A stretch of 64,000 nucleotides of DNA from Chlorops oryzae (GCA_020466095.1 CM035808.1:57168029-57232028), one strand, 5' to 3'; shown: positions 32,583 through 44,322, numbered from the stretch's first letter. Made by a program: numbers and translations. The notes: generated by a model from the sequence alone, not told the origin.

Positions 32583-34913
32583 TTCCTCCCCCCTTTTTTT
32601 AAAATAGATCCGCATTCATGCGGATCGGTAGAGTAGAGATTGGATTAAGGCTGGGAGGTGGGATCATTTTGTCGTTGTCTTGTAGCGCATTTGTGAATTT
32701 CCTGGAACATTCGCCGGGTTTGCCTGTATCACTTCTTTGCGTTTCTTGTCGCCACTTGTTTATTATTTGCCGATTTTTGTGTTCAGTGACCTTGGTTTTT
32801 GGTTTGTTTAGACTGTTGCTGTCTTTGATTGATGATGAAATATTTCAGTTCATGACGGTTGAAAACTTCCTGCACCCGAAGATTATATGTACGGTGGGAG
32901 TCCTTAGGCCTTTTTCGCCGCTAATGTCAAAGCTTTCGGCATTTTGTTGTTGTTATGGTGGCGATGACGTTATCTTCGTCGAAGCGTACACCAAACGGTT
33001 ACGACGCAACCCATTTTTGCTTATGGTTGGCCCACTGAACACTCCCGGTATCTGGATGAAAGAGCTGATGCCGCCTGCTGGATCCCTCGCTGCCGTCATC
33101 ACTTCAACTTAAAATTAAGGTTTTCTATATATAGATTTTAATAGTTTCTCATATATATATATTTTTTTATTTATTTATTTTATTTTTTTTTTTTTATTAT
33201 TTTGTTTTTATGTATTTTTTTCTGGTTTTTATAATTTTTTTTTTTCATTCTTTGTTGGGTATAAGATCTTTTTTAAACTTTTTTAAACCATTTTTTTTTT
33301 TTTTTTTTTTATATATATATATATTTTTTTTTTTTTTTTGAATATATATGTGTATAATTGGTCCTTAAATTACCCATATTCTCCCTTTCTGTATGTGTCC
33401 GGTTTCCTGAATAATCTTTTACATATTTATCTTAATGTTAGACTAAACGACTGTCCTTTGAACTTAAAAATAATAAATTGAACTTAGAAGTAAAATTTGA
33501 ACAAGACGTTAAATGGAATAATATTTAAATTCGACAAAATTTTATTAAGTATAATATATATATTTTTTTTGTGTTACGTTGCGTTAAGATGAATATAACA
33601 ATAAAATAAACAAAACTTTACTTCGTCAAAATCCCCATTTTTCATACAATAATAATAAATTGAACTTAGAAGTAAAATTTGAACAAGACGTTAAATGGAA
33701 TAATATTTAAATTCGACAAAATTTTATTAAGTATAATATATATTTTTTTTTCTGTTACGTTGCGTTAAGATGAATATAACAATAAAATAAACAAAACTTT
33801 ACTTCGTCAAATTCCCCATTTTTCATACAACTGGTCACCGATTCTACTTTTCTTTTTTTTTCCTATTGGGTCGTTTTGTTTGTCGTTGGCCGTCTTCAGC
33901 GTTGTCATTTGACTCGAATTTTGCAACGAATAAATTATTGTAATAACTGAAACTTAGATCATATATATATACTACACTTTTCATTTTATGGTTCAAAACA
34001 AAACAATTTGTGAGCATTTAAAATGTAGAATAACTATACTCATGACAACGCTGAACGGTCGGGTTACAAAAAAAAATCAAAGCTGAAAGTAGTGAAAGGC
34101 AGTGTAACATGTGTGTATCTTGTATTGTAAAGTAAGAGGAAGGAAGCGATCACCGCTTATTTGAGACTATATACCGTTCGCTCTTCTCTTTCTGATCAGA
34201 AGCTTAACCGCTTTTGATACAGTTGTATTAACTTGAACATTTTCTGAATGAAAATGTTTGTTAATACGTTGTCTAAATAAGACACTTCTTGACAATTAAT
34301 TCACCATCAACAATGAATGGATATTCATGGCCGCTGGTTTTGCATATTTTTTTTTTTTTATTTACTTTAAAATCTGAACCGGCCTCTCTTTGCTGAAATA
34401 GCCCTTCTGAAAAGAAAATAAAAGAAAACAAAACAAAACAAAAATGCAAAACAAAACAATCGGTTTTTTTTTTTTTTTTTCTGATCATCAGAACATTGAT
34501 TGACCATGAACTTGAATTGTTCCGTGCTTTCGTTCGCTCCGAATGTTGTCGTAGGTCATGCTTAATGTAATTGCTGAAGTTGGCAATAAAATGAACAGAA
34601 AATAAATGTTAATAATAAAATCATAAAAAAATTTGTTTTTTTTTTGCCCACTTTTTTTTTTTGGCTCCTTATATTTCGACAAAGGTAGTGAGTCAGTATA
34701 CTCACGCGACAAATAAATAAATTTATAATCTTTAACACGCTTATAAGAAGAATGGCTTTTCTTGCCACTTTCTATCGACTCGATTCTTTTATATAAATTG
34801 CTACATTTACCTTTTATAGCTACTTTTTATTTATATAAAGAATGGGTTGTGCTAACCCATGTATTGGCCTAACCGTGCAGTCTGGCATATTTGTTAAACA
34901 GAATGAGATATAA
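32583..34913 (-). mobile_element. Gypsy-type internal remnant, 3' part, degraded
   Basis: It starts with the polypurine tract and holds long T-rich runs (33170-33340). No intact frame is seen on the minus strand. It includes a 182-bp tandem duplication (listed separately) and, around 33830-34060, unassigned AT-rich DNA. Assignment to the Gypsy element rests on position between its LTR pieces and on the pol fragment that follows. Confidence 0.4.
33471..33832. repeat. Tandem duplication, 182-bp unit, two copies
   Basis: TAATAAATTGAACTTAGAAG starts at 33471 and again at 33653. Each unit ends ...CCCATTTTTCATACAA. The copies differ only slightly (an indel in an AT/T run, and AAAATCCCC/AAATTCCCC). 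Confidence 0.85.
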
Positions 34914-35500
34914 TTAAGATTTTTTGTTTTTACACAATTGGTGGTTGCTTCTTGGAGACAGATGCGTCTGCGAGTCGTGGAACTGGTAAAGGATTTCCCT
35001 GATCTGGTCCTGGTCGTTCAGGACTTGGACCTTCTCAGGTCGACTTAGGGGTTTTTCGGAGGTATTCTTGCCTCCGGGTTCACCCTCATTTGAATTTTTG
35101 GCTTGGGTCTGAGCCCCGGTTACTATGTTTGTATTTGCGTCGCCTTGACCCTGCCGAATCTTACTCAATGCATCTGCATTGGCATTGTCCTTGACAGTTT
35201 TGTACGTAATTTCGATAAATTTCCTGCCCAACAAATATAATCTGAATACCCGAGTTGCCCATGCAATAGCTAGGAATTCTCTTTTTTTTGTGGACTAGCG
35301 GAACTCGGTCTCGCTAATCCTTCATTGACAAAATACAATATAATAAAACACATCTTCCCCTCCTTACTGGGGCAAGACTTTTCCTACAGCGCCACCACTG
35401 GCGTCTGTCGTTAAAAAAAAATTGGTTGCGAAAGTCGACATAGCGCAACACCGATGGATTTGTACGGCCTCTCTCGGGCAATCCAGAGGGGTGTGGAACT
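34914..35500 (-). pseudogene. Gypsy-type pol remnant: RNase H to integrase N-terminus
   Basis: On the minus strand, degraded frames give the RNase H start LTTDASGGAVGKVLPQ, the EFLAIAWATRVFRLYLLGRK segment, the YKTVKDNANADALSKIR tail and the region before the integrase zinc finger (VLNDQDQIREILYQFHDS). Several stops and an internal deletion (the TDHRPL part after GRKF is gone) show that it is dead. It establishes that the element interrupted by the Maverick is Gypsy-type and lies on the minus strand. Confidence 0.78.
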
Positions 35501-37626
35501 TCACAGTCTACTTATAGTGCGCACCTTTTCCTAACAATTTAAACTCATGAGCAGCATGAATGAATTTACGATAACAGTGAATAAGACCTACAATCTCCTT
35601 GTATTACTTTACGTTGCTTGGTACTGGCATGTTCGCTTAGACCGCATACGTTTGAATTCTTACTGTCTTTTGCCGATGCTAAACGCTATCTTCTCCCTAT
35701 CTCTGTCGTTCGCCAATACTTGGAGAAATCCGATGGCCAAAAGTACGTTTATAATCGTTGTTTCAAATTATTAAACTTATTTATTCGTGTTCTAAGAACG
35801 AAGTTTTCATGTATTTGTAGCAATATCAAAGGCAGTGGATATTTGTGTTAAAAGATGAAAATCTTGTGGTGTCAAAGAAAAAAAATGAGAAATCGTCAAG
35901 GAAGTCGAGAATATGAGTAGTATGAATATGGAGATAAGACGAATAATCCTCCTTTCCCCCCATTTCTAGGTTAGGTGAGGCATTATGAGCTAGATACGTT
36001 TCGATTTGTCCCGCCATATCAATCCTCCTGACTACAATTAATTTTCTTACTCCCTTCATATGAAAACACCTTTCTTTCTTCCTTCAACCCTAACAGATTG
36101 CATTATTCCTTGCAAACTAAAACACATTTTCTTCAAACCATGACCCTTTTCTTACTTGCTTCAACAATTTTCTTTACTTAATCCCTTCTTTTCAGAGTTA
36201 AACAAAAACCCTTTAAACTGGCACTATTTTTCCAAAATGCTCCCGGTAAACAGCCAACATCAAAAATCAATATTTTCGATTATATGATACCAATGGACCC
36301 ATCGCAATTATATCGAACATAAACGGCTTCCTGAATGTACGATTTTCCTGGGAAATATTTCCTAAGTTTTAATAAAAATTTATCTCTTCCATATTCATTA
36401 TAATCAAACAGCTTGCTCGAACCGATTCTGGTTAAACAAAAACAATTTTTTTTTTATTCATATTTAAATTAATAATCTATAACGAGTACCTTGGGTTGTC
36501 ATTATTCTTACGTTTTTTATTTTCTTTTTAAACAAAAATCCACACATTTTATATCTTTGTATATTCATTCACTCGACATGAAAAAAAAAAAAAACGATAC
36601 GACATAAAATGGAATGAAAACAACAAAATTTCTCTATCGCTTTTATCCAAGATCCATTTTACGTGAGGAAAAAAAAATTAAGAGCTTCATATAAACCTCA
36701 TTTGTGGTTTTGGTCGGCTTTCACACGGCGTACCAAGCATGCATTCATACTTTGCTTTGCGTCTTTCATTTCACGCCCCCTTTACTAATGGTATTTCTCC
36801 ACGAGTATGGCAGCGAAGAAATGAAAGACTTTCACTGTGTTAGTGCAAATGCTTTGCCCAGTGAAAGGTCCAAAAATTGGTCCATGTTTTAAGAACGAGT
36901 TCAAAATACATATATAAGAAAAAAAATTATAACTTATGCAATTCGACATCATAATAAAGCATATTATGACACTACACCTGAGGAAGTACAAAAAAAAAAT
37001 TTTAAAACAAACAAAAAGCATGGCATACCACCAGGGTTTGCAATGAATTTCAAAGCGTGCAATAATAAATTTCAAAACGCACGCATTTCAAAAAATACAA
37101 GGCAAGGTGTGCAATAATAAATTTCAAAATGCACGCATTTCAAAAAATACAAGGCAAAAATAAGCAGAGCATACTACGAAGTTGCATAATAAAGAATTTC
37201 AAATTATGAATCTGTCAAATAAAAATAAAAATTTTCTTCACAAAAAAAAACGTTTTCTTAAATTTAGGTTAAAATCTAGATTGAAATCTTATTGCATAAA
37301 ATATTGTTCGGCACTCGTGTCGAAACTCAGCTTTTTCCGCACTCTTGGTATTGTGAAACTCGGCTGCGCCTCGTTTTACAACATTTACCACTCGTGCAAA
37401 AAAAAAGCTTCATTTCGACACTTGTATCGAAAATATCTATTTTCTTTCGAACGAATGCTTTTTATTTTTTCTTCAAGAAAGATGTGTTTTTACAAAAACA
37501 ATATTTTGAACACAAAAATTTTAACCGCACGCACGTGATATAAAATTTCAATTTTGTTTCAATCTTTTTGCTCAGTTATATTGGCAAGCGAACCTTGTCT
37601 ATATAAACTTTGCTTAAAAATTATAA
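35501..37626. other. Degraded element DNA left of the Maverick
   Basis: No recognisable pol or gag domain. A 52-bp direct duplication lies at 37057-37160 (marker GTGCAATAATAAATTTCAAA). The word CGTGTTCTAAGAACGAAG near 35787 recurs as ACGTTCTAAGAACGAAG at about 53482 and 53541, on the other side of the Maverick, supporting one original element. Confidence 0.4.
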
Positions 37627-37632
37627 TCGCTA
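37627..37632. other. Maverick target-site duplication, left
   Basis: TCGCTA immediately precedes AGTAGGGGGG. An identical TCGCTA follows the other end at 52959-52964. Six bases is the standard Maverick/Polinton duplication. Confidence 0.95.
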
Positions 37633-38566
37633 AGTAGGGGGGATATGTTCGTTCTGGATGTGCAACTTTTTTTGTATGGAAAATCGGAAAAAGACGCACA
37701 TTGAAGATCTAGAAAATTTTTGTTGATTTGTATGAGACGTCGCACATTTGAGATCTAGAAAATTTTTGTTGATTTGTATGAGACGTCGCACATTTGAGAT
37801 CTAGAAAATTTTTGTTCGTTTGTATGAGACGTCGCACATCTAGAAAATTTTGGTTGGTTTATATGAGATGACATACATTTAGGTCTTTGGAAATTTTGGT
37901 TGGTTTATATGAGATGACATACATTTAGGTCTTTGGAAATTTAGGAAGTTTGTATGAGGTGACATACATTTAGGTCTTTGGAAATTTTTGGAGGTTTATA
38001 TGAGAAGGTTCGCATTGAGCCTCATTAAAGAGGTGAGGGGGTGAGAAACTGTGCGGTAGGAGAGCATATATAGTTCAATATGTAAACATTGGGATAGAGC
38101 TGGAGTTGACTTATCGCTACTGAAGTCATTGAGATGAAGACAAGGCATGATTTTTTAGCCAGAACAAGTTGAAGCTTGCCTCATTGAATGTTTTGAAAAA
38201 TTAGTACATATATGTGTGAGTATGGTGTGGGTGAGAAGCTGTGCGGTAGGAGAGCATATATAGTTCAATATGTAAACATTGGGTTAGAGCTGGAGTTGAC
38301 TTATCGCTACTGAAGTCATTGAGATGAAGATAAGGCATGATTTTTTAGCCAGAACAAGTTGAAGCGTGCCTCATTGGATGTTTATTCAAAAATTTTTCAA
38401 GTTCAAGTTCAGTTCAATCGGGGGGATATTTTTGGGATTGAATGTTTTGAAAAATTAGTACATATATGTGTGAGTATGGTGTGGGTGAGAAACTGTGTGG
38501 AAGTTTGAAGAAAAGTGTGAAGGTATAAAAATAAAATTTGTTCTATTGGCGCTATCAGTCTTACAA
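37633..38566 (+). repeat. Maverick left terminal inverted repeat
   Basis: It pairs with 52024-52958 and extends a few more bases with one mismatch. Three kinds of internal tandem repeat build it: 46-bp units (marker AGATCTAGAAAATTTTTGTT at 37705, 37751 and 37797), 45-bp units (marker GATGACATACATTTAGGTCT), and a roughly 190-bp unit starting GTGAGAA[A/G]CTGTGCGGTAGG at 38041 and 38231. Near its inner end are a TATA box and an initiator. Confidence 0.95.
38524..38562 (+). promoter_or_regulatory. TIR promoter, left: TATA box plus initiator
   Basis: TATAAAAAT starts at 38524. TATCAGTCTT puts an insect initiator (TCAGT, A at 38557) 33 bp downstream, the normal spacing for a core promoter. It points inward to the zinc-finger/polymerase gene, whose ATG is at 38994 after a 5'UTR intron. 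Seen by motif only. Confidence 0.65.
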
Positions 38567-38821
38567 GTGAAGTGTGCATAAAATCAGATTTTCTCCTTTG
38601 ACGTTGCCATTCTTTAAAGTGAAATCAAACAGTTCAGTTTAAATTTATAAAAAAATCGATCGTGAGCGTCGGTTTCGAAAGTAGTGTCATCTTTAAGTGT
38701 ATAAAATCGCCGTGGACTTGTCCAATCCATATCGTGATCCTCGTATTGATAGAGACTAACGTCCATCATCAAAGTTTACACTCAAAGACGATCGCAGACA
38801 ATTCCGCCGTCAAACCCCCAG

Positions 38822-38971
38822 GTATGTGACCCTTTGCATCCTTTTCTGAAGTGTGCACGTAGCATTTAATATTTTTATTTAATGTAATATATTTTATATG
38901 TATATTTATTCCTTTCATTCCTACTGGGAACGTAGGGTTGAATTTAATATATTTTGCTTTTTTGTTTCTAG
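38822..38971 (+). other. 5'UTR intron of the Maverick polymerase gene
   Basis: A strong donor (CAG|GTATGTGA) and an acceptor with pyrimidine tract (TTTTGTTTCTAG) bracket 150 bp, 22 bp before the ATG at 38994. Predicted from splice signals; no transcript evidence is available. Confidence 0.6.
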
Positions 38972-38993
38972 AATATAAAAATTAACAATCAAA

Positions 38994-40252
38994 ATGAATA
39001 AGGCTTGCGAAATTTGTTTAAAGGAGTTTTCTTCGGAAACGGGTATGAAACGCCATAAAAGGGCAATGCATTTAAAGAACAATTTTTTATGCGAATATTG
39101 CGGTGTTATTTTAAAGAATCATTTTACTCTCAAACGACATTATGAGACAACTCATAGTATGGAATTTCCAAACCAAGACCAAAACGATTCTGATATTCTG
39201 TGCGAATATTGCGGTATTAGATTTAAAAACCGTTTTGCCATAAAAAGTCATTATGAGACACTTCATGGTACGGAATTTCAAATCCAAGATCAAAACATGT
39301 CTGATGAAAACCTTGTCACGAAGAAATGTGAAGCATGTGAAGTAGATGTTATTATAACAGATTGGTCTTATCATCTGCGAACCAATCAACATAAAAAGAA
39401 TAGCATGGTTGACTTTAGTGAAAACCTCAAGAGGATAAATCATACTTTTAACGAAAAAATGGAAACTCTAGTTTATGTGAATAAGGATGAAAGTATACTC
39501 ATTCCAGAACAGTTCTTTGCAGCTGCAAAAACAGAAGTTCTGGACGCATTGAGCAACCTAATTCTAAAGCATACATCGATAAAATCTAACATAGAACTAT
39601 TTTGCGAATATTTGCTAATCAAGCAAAATGAGGAAGAAACAAAAATAATGATAAAATCTTTCTCAACTAAAATGACTATATTAACGGAGTCATCAGATAT
39701 AAATGAGGACTTTTCCAAGAAATGCAAAGATATTTTGGAAAAAATGAATGTTTTTCAAGAAAGGGATAGTGGATGGTCTCTTTTACGAATTGTTCACTTG
39801 GAAGTGAACATTAACCAATATAGACCCATGAGAGGATCTGGTCATATAGTGCTTCCATTATGGATTCAGAAAAAACATGCTTGTATAAATGTTAAAAATA
39901 AAGATGAGAACTGCTTCAAATGGGCAGTGATATCGTCCTTTCACACAGGTCGAAATCTGGAAAAATGCTCAAATTATAAGCTAAATATAAAATTGGATCA
40001 GATTACTACCCCAGATGGAACTTTGCTTAATTTCTCCAACTTATCATTTCCATTGACATTGAATCAAATTAAAATTTTTGAGGAGAATAATCCAGAAATA
40101 AGTATAAATGTTTTTGGATTGAATGAGGAGAGTAAAGCGATTGTTGGACCGTATTATTGTACCAGAGGAGAACAACAGACGCATATAAATCTATTGTTTT
40201 TTGAGAAGGAAAACAATCAAACGCATTATATATGGATTAAAAATATTTCAAG
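38994..40252 (+). CDS. Maverick DNA polymerase B, exon 1 (zinc fingers and N-terminal domain)
   Basis: It starts at ATG in CAAAATGAATAAG. Three C2H2 fingers occupy about residues 4-26, 33-55 and 70-92 (CEICLKEF...H-x4-H; CEYCGVIL...; CEYCGIRF...), with a fourth Cys/His cluster (CEACEVD) near residue 112. Residues 280-420 are the conserved domain that precedes the polymerase in arthropod Mavericks: GSGHIVLPLWIQKKHACINV, ENCFKWAVISS and HYIWIKNISR. The frame ends at AG|GTTGGT, phase 2. Joined with exon 2 it gives one protein of 1307 residues. The fingers probably bind DNA, perhaps the terminal repeats; that is inference. Confidence 0.88.
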
Positions 40253-40350
40253 GTTGGTAACCCAAAATATTTATCTTTATTAATTTAATTTTTTACTATT
40301 TTTATTATTATTATTATTATTTTTTTTTTCTTTTAATTTTATTTTTGTAG

Positions 40351-43015
40351 ATTAATCAGCTCTCAACTTTCTGCAAATCACAGAATGAAACATCTCTGTC
40401 ATGGCTGTCTTCAATACACCTTATCCAAGGAACGATTGGAAGCTCATAAATTGGTATGTAATCATGTCGTAACAAAGCTGCCAGACGAGGACAATAAAAT
40501 TTTAAAGTTTCGTGCTCAAAAAAAGCAACTAGATGTACCTTTTGTTATTTACGCCGATTTTGAGTGCATTTTGGAAAATATAAATATTAAAGATTCGAAG
40601 AAAGTTGTAAGCACTAAGCATCATAAGCCAATGGCATTCGCTTATTTTATTAAATCTAAATTTGATGAAAGTTTGGATAAGTTTAGGATATATACGGGAG
40701 AGGATTGTGTTGAAGTGTTTATAAAGAAATTAGTAAATGATTGTAAATTTCTTTATAGCAACTATTTAAGTGTTTGTAAACCAATGAATTCTCTTACAAA
40801 AGAACAAATGAAAAACTTAGCGGAGAGTTCAGTATGTCATATCTGTAATGAAGATCTTATTAATGATCGAGTTGCAGATCACTGTCATTTTACTGGAGAT
40901 TTTCGTGGAGCAGCTCATTTAGAATGTAATTTGAAATATCAGATATCGAAATTTATTCCAGTTTTCTTTCATAATTTTTCCGCCTACGACTGTCATTTAT
41001 TTGTAAAAGAACTCACTTCCATTCCCGGAGACATAAGAGTAATTCCACTCAATAAAGAGCTTTACATTTCACTATCGAAATACATTCCAATGGGGGATAA
41101 TCTCAAGAATGAACGCATGGAAATTCGTTTTGTAGATTCCTATAGATTCATGACAGCAAGCTTAGAAAGCTTAGCTCAAAACTTGCGATCTGAAGATTTT
41201 CACGTACTCAGATCAATGTATCCCAACACTGAACAGTTTTCTTTACTTAAAAGAAAGGGTGTCTTTCCCTATGAATATTTAGATTCAATTGAACGTCTTG
41301 AAGAAAATCAACTACCTCCCCGTGAGAAATTTTTCAATATACTAAATAATAGTGAGTGTTCTATTGAGGACTATAGTCATGCTGTAAATGTATGGAATAC
41401 ATTAAATTGTCAATCATTGAAAGACTACATGATTCTCTATTTAAAAACAGATGTATTTCTCCTAACCGACATCTTAGAAAATTTTCGAAAAATATGTAAA
41501 AGTATCTATGATTTAGATCCTTGTCAATACATAACTATTCCGGGCTTATCTTGGGATGCAATGTTGAAATCAACAAAAATAGAACTCGAACTATTTACAG
41601 ATATAAGTATGTATGATTTCGTTAAAAAAGGAATCAGAGGTGGTATTGTCCAATGTTCAAAACGACATTCTAAAGCCAACAACAAATATATGCCTGATTT
41701 TGATTCCACCAAACCATCTGAATATATTGTATACTTAGATGCGAACAACTTGTATGGTTGGGCAATGTCTCAGTACCTACCTACTGGAGAATTTGAATGG
41801 GTAGAAGACATTGAAAGTTTTAATATATTTGAAATAGATTCAGAAGCTTTATATGGGTATATTTTAGAAGTAGATTTAGATTATCCCCAAGGAATTCATG
41901 ATTATCATAATGATTTTCCTTTTTGTGCGGAAAATAAAAAAGTTGGTGGTGCAAGGACATCGAAACTAATAACAGACTTAACAGATAAACGAAATTATAT
42001 CATTCACTATAGAGTTCTACAACAATGTATTAAGAATGGAATGAAACTAATAAAAGTTCATAGAGTTTTAAAGTTTAAACAGTCACCTTGGTTAAAGAGC
42101 TACATTGACTTAAATACTCATCATAGAACGCTCTCTAAGAGTGATTTTGAGAAGAATTTTTTTAAATTACTCAACAATTCGGTTTACGGTAAAACTATGG
42201 AAAATGTAGATAAAAGGAAAAACATAAAAATTGTGAGTGAATGGGAAAGTAGAGGACGACATTTAGGTGCTCGTGCTCTTATAGCACATCCAACATTTCG
42301 CAGCGTTAAACATTTCAGCGACTCTATGATAGCAATTCAATTAGATCGGGATCATGTTACATATGATAAACCGTTATATTTAGGTTTTATAGTACTCGAG
42401 TTATCGAAATTTCTAATGTATGATTTCCATTACGACTATATGAAACCCAAATATAATGAAAACCTTTTACTAAATTATATGGATACGGATTCCTTTATAT
42501 ACACAATAAAGACGGATGACTTTTATTCAGATATATCCAACGATATTGATTTGCGTTTTGATACGTCCGAATATCCTCCCAAAAATCCATATAATTTACC
42601 TTTAAAAAATAAAAAAATATTAGGAATGATGAAAGACGAAGCTAATGGAAAAATAATTAGAGAATTTGTGGGTCTACGTCCCAAAATGTATTCCTTAGAT
42701 ATAACAGATACGAAAGAAATAAAAAAGTCGAAAGGTGTTAAAAGATGCGTACTCAATAAATTGAGTATTAATGATTATAAATTATGTTTATTAGAAGATA
42801 AATATTATGTTCGCGATATGTATTTTTTTAAATCAAAATTTCATAAAATTTATACACAATTATTTACGAAATTAGTTTTAAGTAACAATGATGATAAAAG
42901 ATTTGTTAAAGAGGATAAAAAAAATACTTATGCTTGGGGACACTATAAGATTGCTGTAAATGATGACGAACTCATGAGTATTGCTAAAGATATTGAATTA
43001 ATGGAATATATGTAA
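40351..43015 (+). CDS. PolB: Maverick protein-primed DNA polymerase B, exon 2 (catalytic part)
   Basis: The exon follows TTTTTGTAG. Joining it to exon 1 restores the family segment SR|LISSQLS and runs in frame into the ATG at 40385. It reads a C-x2-C finger (CHGCLQYT), Exo I FVIYADFECI (about residue 489), an HNH/endonuclease-VII-like insert CHICNEDL...DHCHFTG...CNL (about 582-614), Exo II FFHNFSAYDCHLF, Exo III YLKTDVF, polymerase motif A YLDANNLYGWAM (about 883), motif B LLNNSVYGKTM (about 1029) and motif C YMDTDSF (about 1131). All catalytic residues are present. The polymerase would copy the linear element from a protein primer. The gene is convergent with the protease on the minus strand. 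Confidence 0.95.
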
Positions 43016-43121
43016 TGGTTTATAATTATCAGATATTATCAAATTATAAATAAAAGAAACTTTTTATGTATTTAAAATTGATATTTTATTTAATTGTTGC
43101 ATGATTGTGAATACAGAAACT

Positions 43122-43394
43122 TTAAACAAAATGACCACAGTTATATGAATTGTATTGCTGATGTTGTTTATAGTTGTATCTTAAATTATTTGCACCGAGA
43201 TATTTGACAACTTCTTTCGGTGGTGGAAGGTTACCAAAACTATCAAAATATTCCTTAACAGTATTATTTTTAAAATATGCTACCCAATGAGTACCATCTC
43301 CATCTGATGAATCCAGATTAATTATTCCACATTCAATCTTATGAGGACGTCTTGGTAAAGTATTTCGCATAAAAACTCCTCTGAAAGATTTCAA
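43122..43394 (-). CDS. PRO: Maverick adenain-type cysteine protease, N-terminus uncertain
   Basis: The frame reads FRGVFMRNTLP, CGIINLD, then GTHWVAYFKNN (catalytic His), EYFDSFGNLPPP (acid residue) and YNSYNCGHFV (catalytic Cys), the layout of adenovirus protease relatives. In Polintons it is thought to mature capsid proteins. The frame is open upstream only to about 43440 and has no good ATG before MRNTLP; a neighbouring frame holds family-like residues (DLRKY), so a frameshift near the start or an unseen short exon is likely. The His-Asp-Cys core is intact. Confidence 0.85.
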   Translation of the reverse strand: MKSFRGVFMRNTLPRRPHKIECGIINLDSSDGDGTHWVAYFKNNTVKEYFDSFGNLPPPKEVVKYLGANNLRYNYKQHQQYNSYNCGHFV

Positions 43395-43452
43395 GTTAGC
43401 GGATATTTTCTTAGGTCGACCTCGGTTAGGGCTCTTTTGGGTAGAGTGCTAA

Positions 43453-43764
43453 TTAGTTTTTTGAATAAGGACGAAGATAGAAACCATATCCATTTCTATA
43501 GGGTTTTAAATAAAGCCCATTTCCAATGGCAACAGGTTCCTTGGGCTTTTTATCCTTTGCAGATATTATATTTTTTATCATATTTGCAATCGACATGCCT
43601 CCAGATACTATTCCTCCAAGTTTTGCAATACCCGCTAAAATTGGTATTAATGGTAAAAATCCACCCACTTTTGGTACAGGGATTATACGAGGTAGAACTT
43701 TACGATTTTTCCTCTTAAGAGTAGATGATAAAGATTTCTCAGCAATTTGAATAGCATCATTCAT
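43453..43764 (-). CDS. Maverick PY-like conserved hydrophobic/basic protein
   Basis: 103 residues starting at an ATG. The N-terminus is basic (KRKNRKVLPR), the middle hydrophobic with glycines (GGFLPLIPILAGIAKLGGIV, then GGMSIANMIKNII), and the tail reads GNGLYLKPYRNGYGFYLRPY. The middle plus the GLYLKPY tail is a recurrent arthropod Maverick protein. Its hydrophobic, possibly amphipathic centre invites comparison with membrane-active minor virion proteins such as adenovirus pVI, but that role is inference. It lies between the PLA2-like gene and the protease, all on the minus strand. Confidence 0.75.
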   Translation of the reverse strand: MNDAIQIAEKSLSSTLKRKNRKVLPRIIPVPKVGGFLPLIPILAGIAKLGGIVSGGMSIANMIKNIISAKDKKPKEPVAIGNGLYLKPYRNGYGFYLRPYSKN

Positions 43765-43785
43765 ATCAATTGGTTTTGCATTTTT

Positions 43786-44263
43786 TTAAACTTTTGTAGC
43801 ATTTTTTATTGCAGTAGTGAAAATTTTAGTACAGAATTTCTTCTTTTTGTTCTTCACAGTCTTTAGTTTTCGATTATTTTTTTTCGAAGACTACCACCTA
43901 TCTTCAGTTTGGCTTTCATTGGTTTGTGACAAACCAAGCGTTTGCTTTTTCTGCGACACTCGAATCTGGAGCTTTTACTCTCTCCCAAGCTCTCTCAACT
44001 AAAATCTTATCGGCAATGCGGCGATTAGGTAAGTCTTTGAATTTAGAGTAGGCAATATCGTGTTCTCTACATGCAGAATCCAAAAGATTTATACCCTTGT
44101 CTCCTTTTGCTAAACGTTTTTCGAGTTTAGTTCCCGGTCCACAAAACTGATAGCCTGGTAAATAAGTTCAATTGGCAGTTTTTAATAAGGTTATTTATTA
44201 ATCCTTTTCCAACGGCTTTACGTTTACGACTAAATAGTTTTTTGCTGCTAACAAGCATTTATA
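43786..44263 (-). pseudogene. Parvovirus-VP1-type phospholipase A2-like gene, frameshifted
   Basis: An uninterrupted minus-strand frame from 44167 to 43919 (83 codons, no ATG) has YQFCGPGTKL, a calcium-loop-like motif, followed 19 residues later by LDSACREHDIAY, the His-Asp catalytic motif of secreted and parvoviral PLA2. The remainder reads DKILVERAWERV and ends WFVTN. Upstream, an ATG at 44263 opens a basic segment (KKLFSRKRKAVGKGL) in another frame. Downstream, basic segments continue in other frames to a TAA at 43786-43788. At least three frame changes separate the pieces. A role in endosomal escape is known for parvovirus VP1u; for this element it is inference. Confidence 0.75.
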
Positions 44264-44322
44264 AATTTTTGTTTGTTTGTATAGCACACAAATCAACGGT
44301 CAAAAGCGTTCTGAACAAAAAA

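Noticed and set aside
32618..33112. 164-residue plus-strand open frame
   Set aside because: It lies just inside the Gypsy polypurine tract on the opposite strand and has no domain or homologue that I recognise; a shadow frame.
43817..44002. Plus-strand 61-residue open frame
   Set aside because: It is antisense to the PLA2-like domain, which has clear family motifs on the minus strand.
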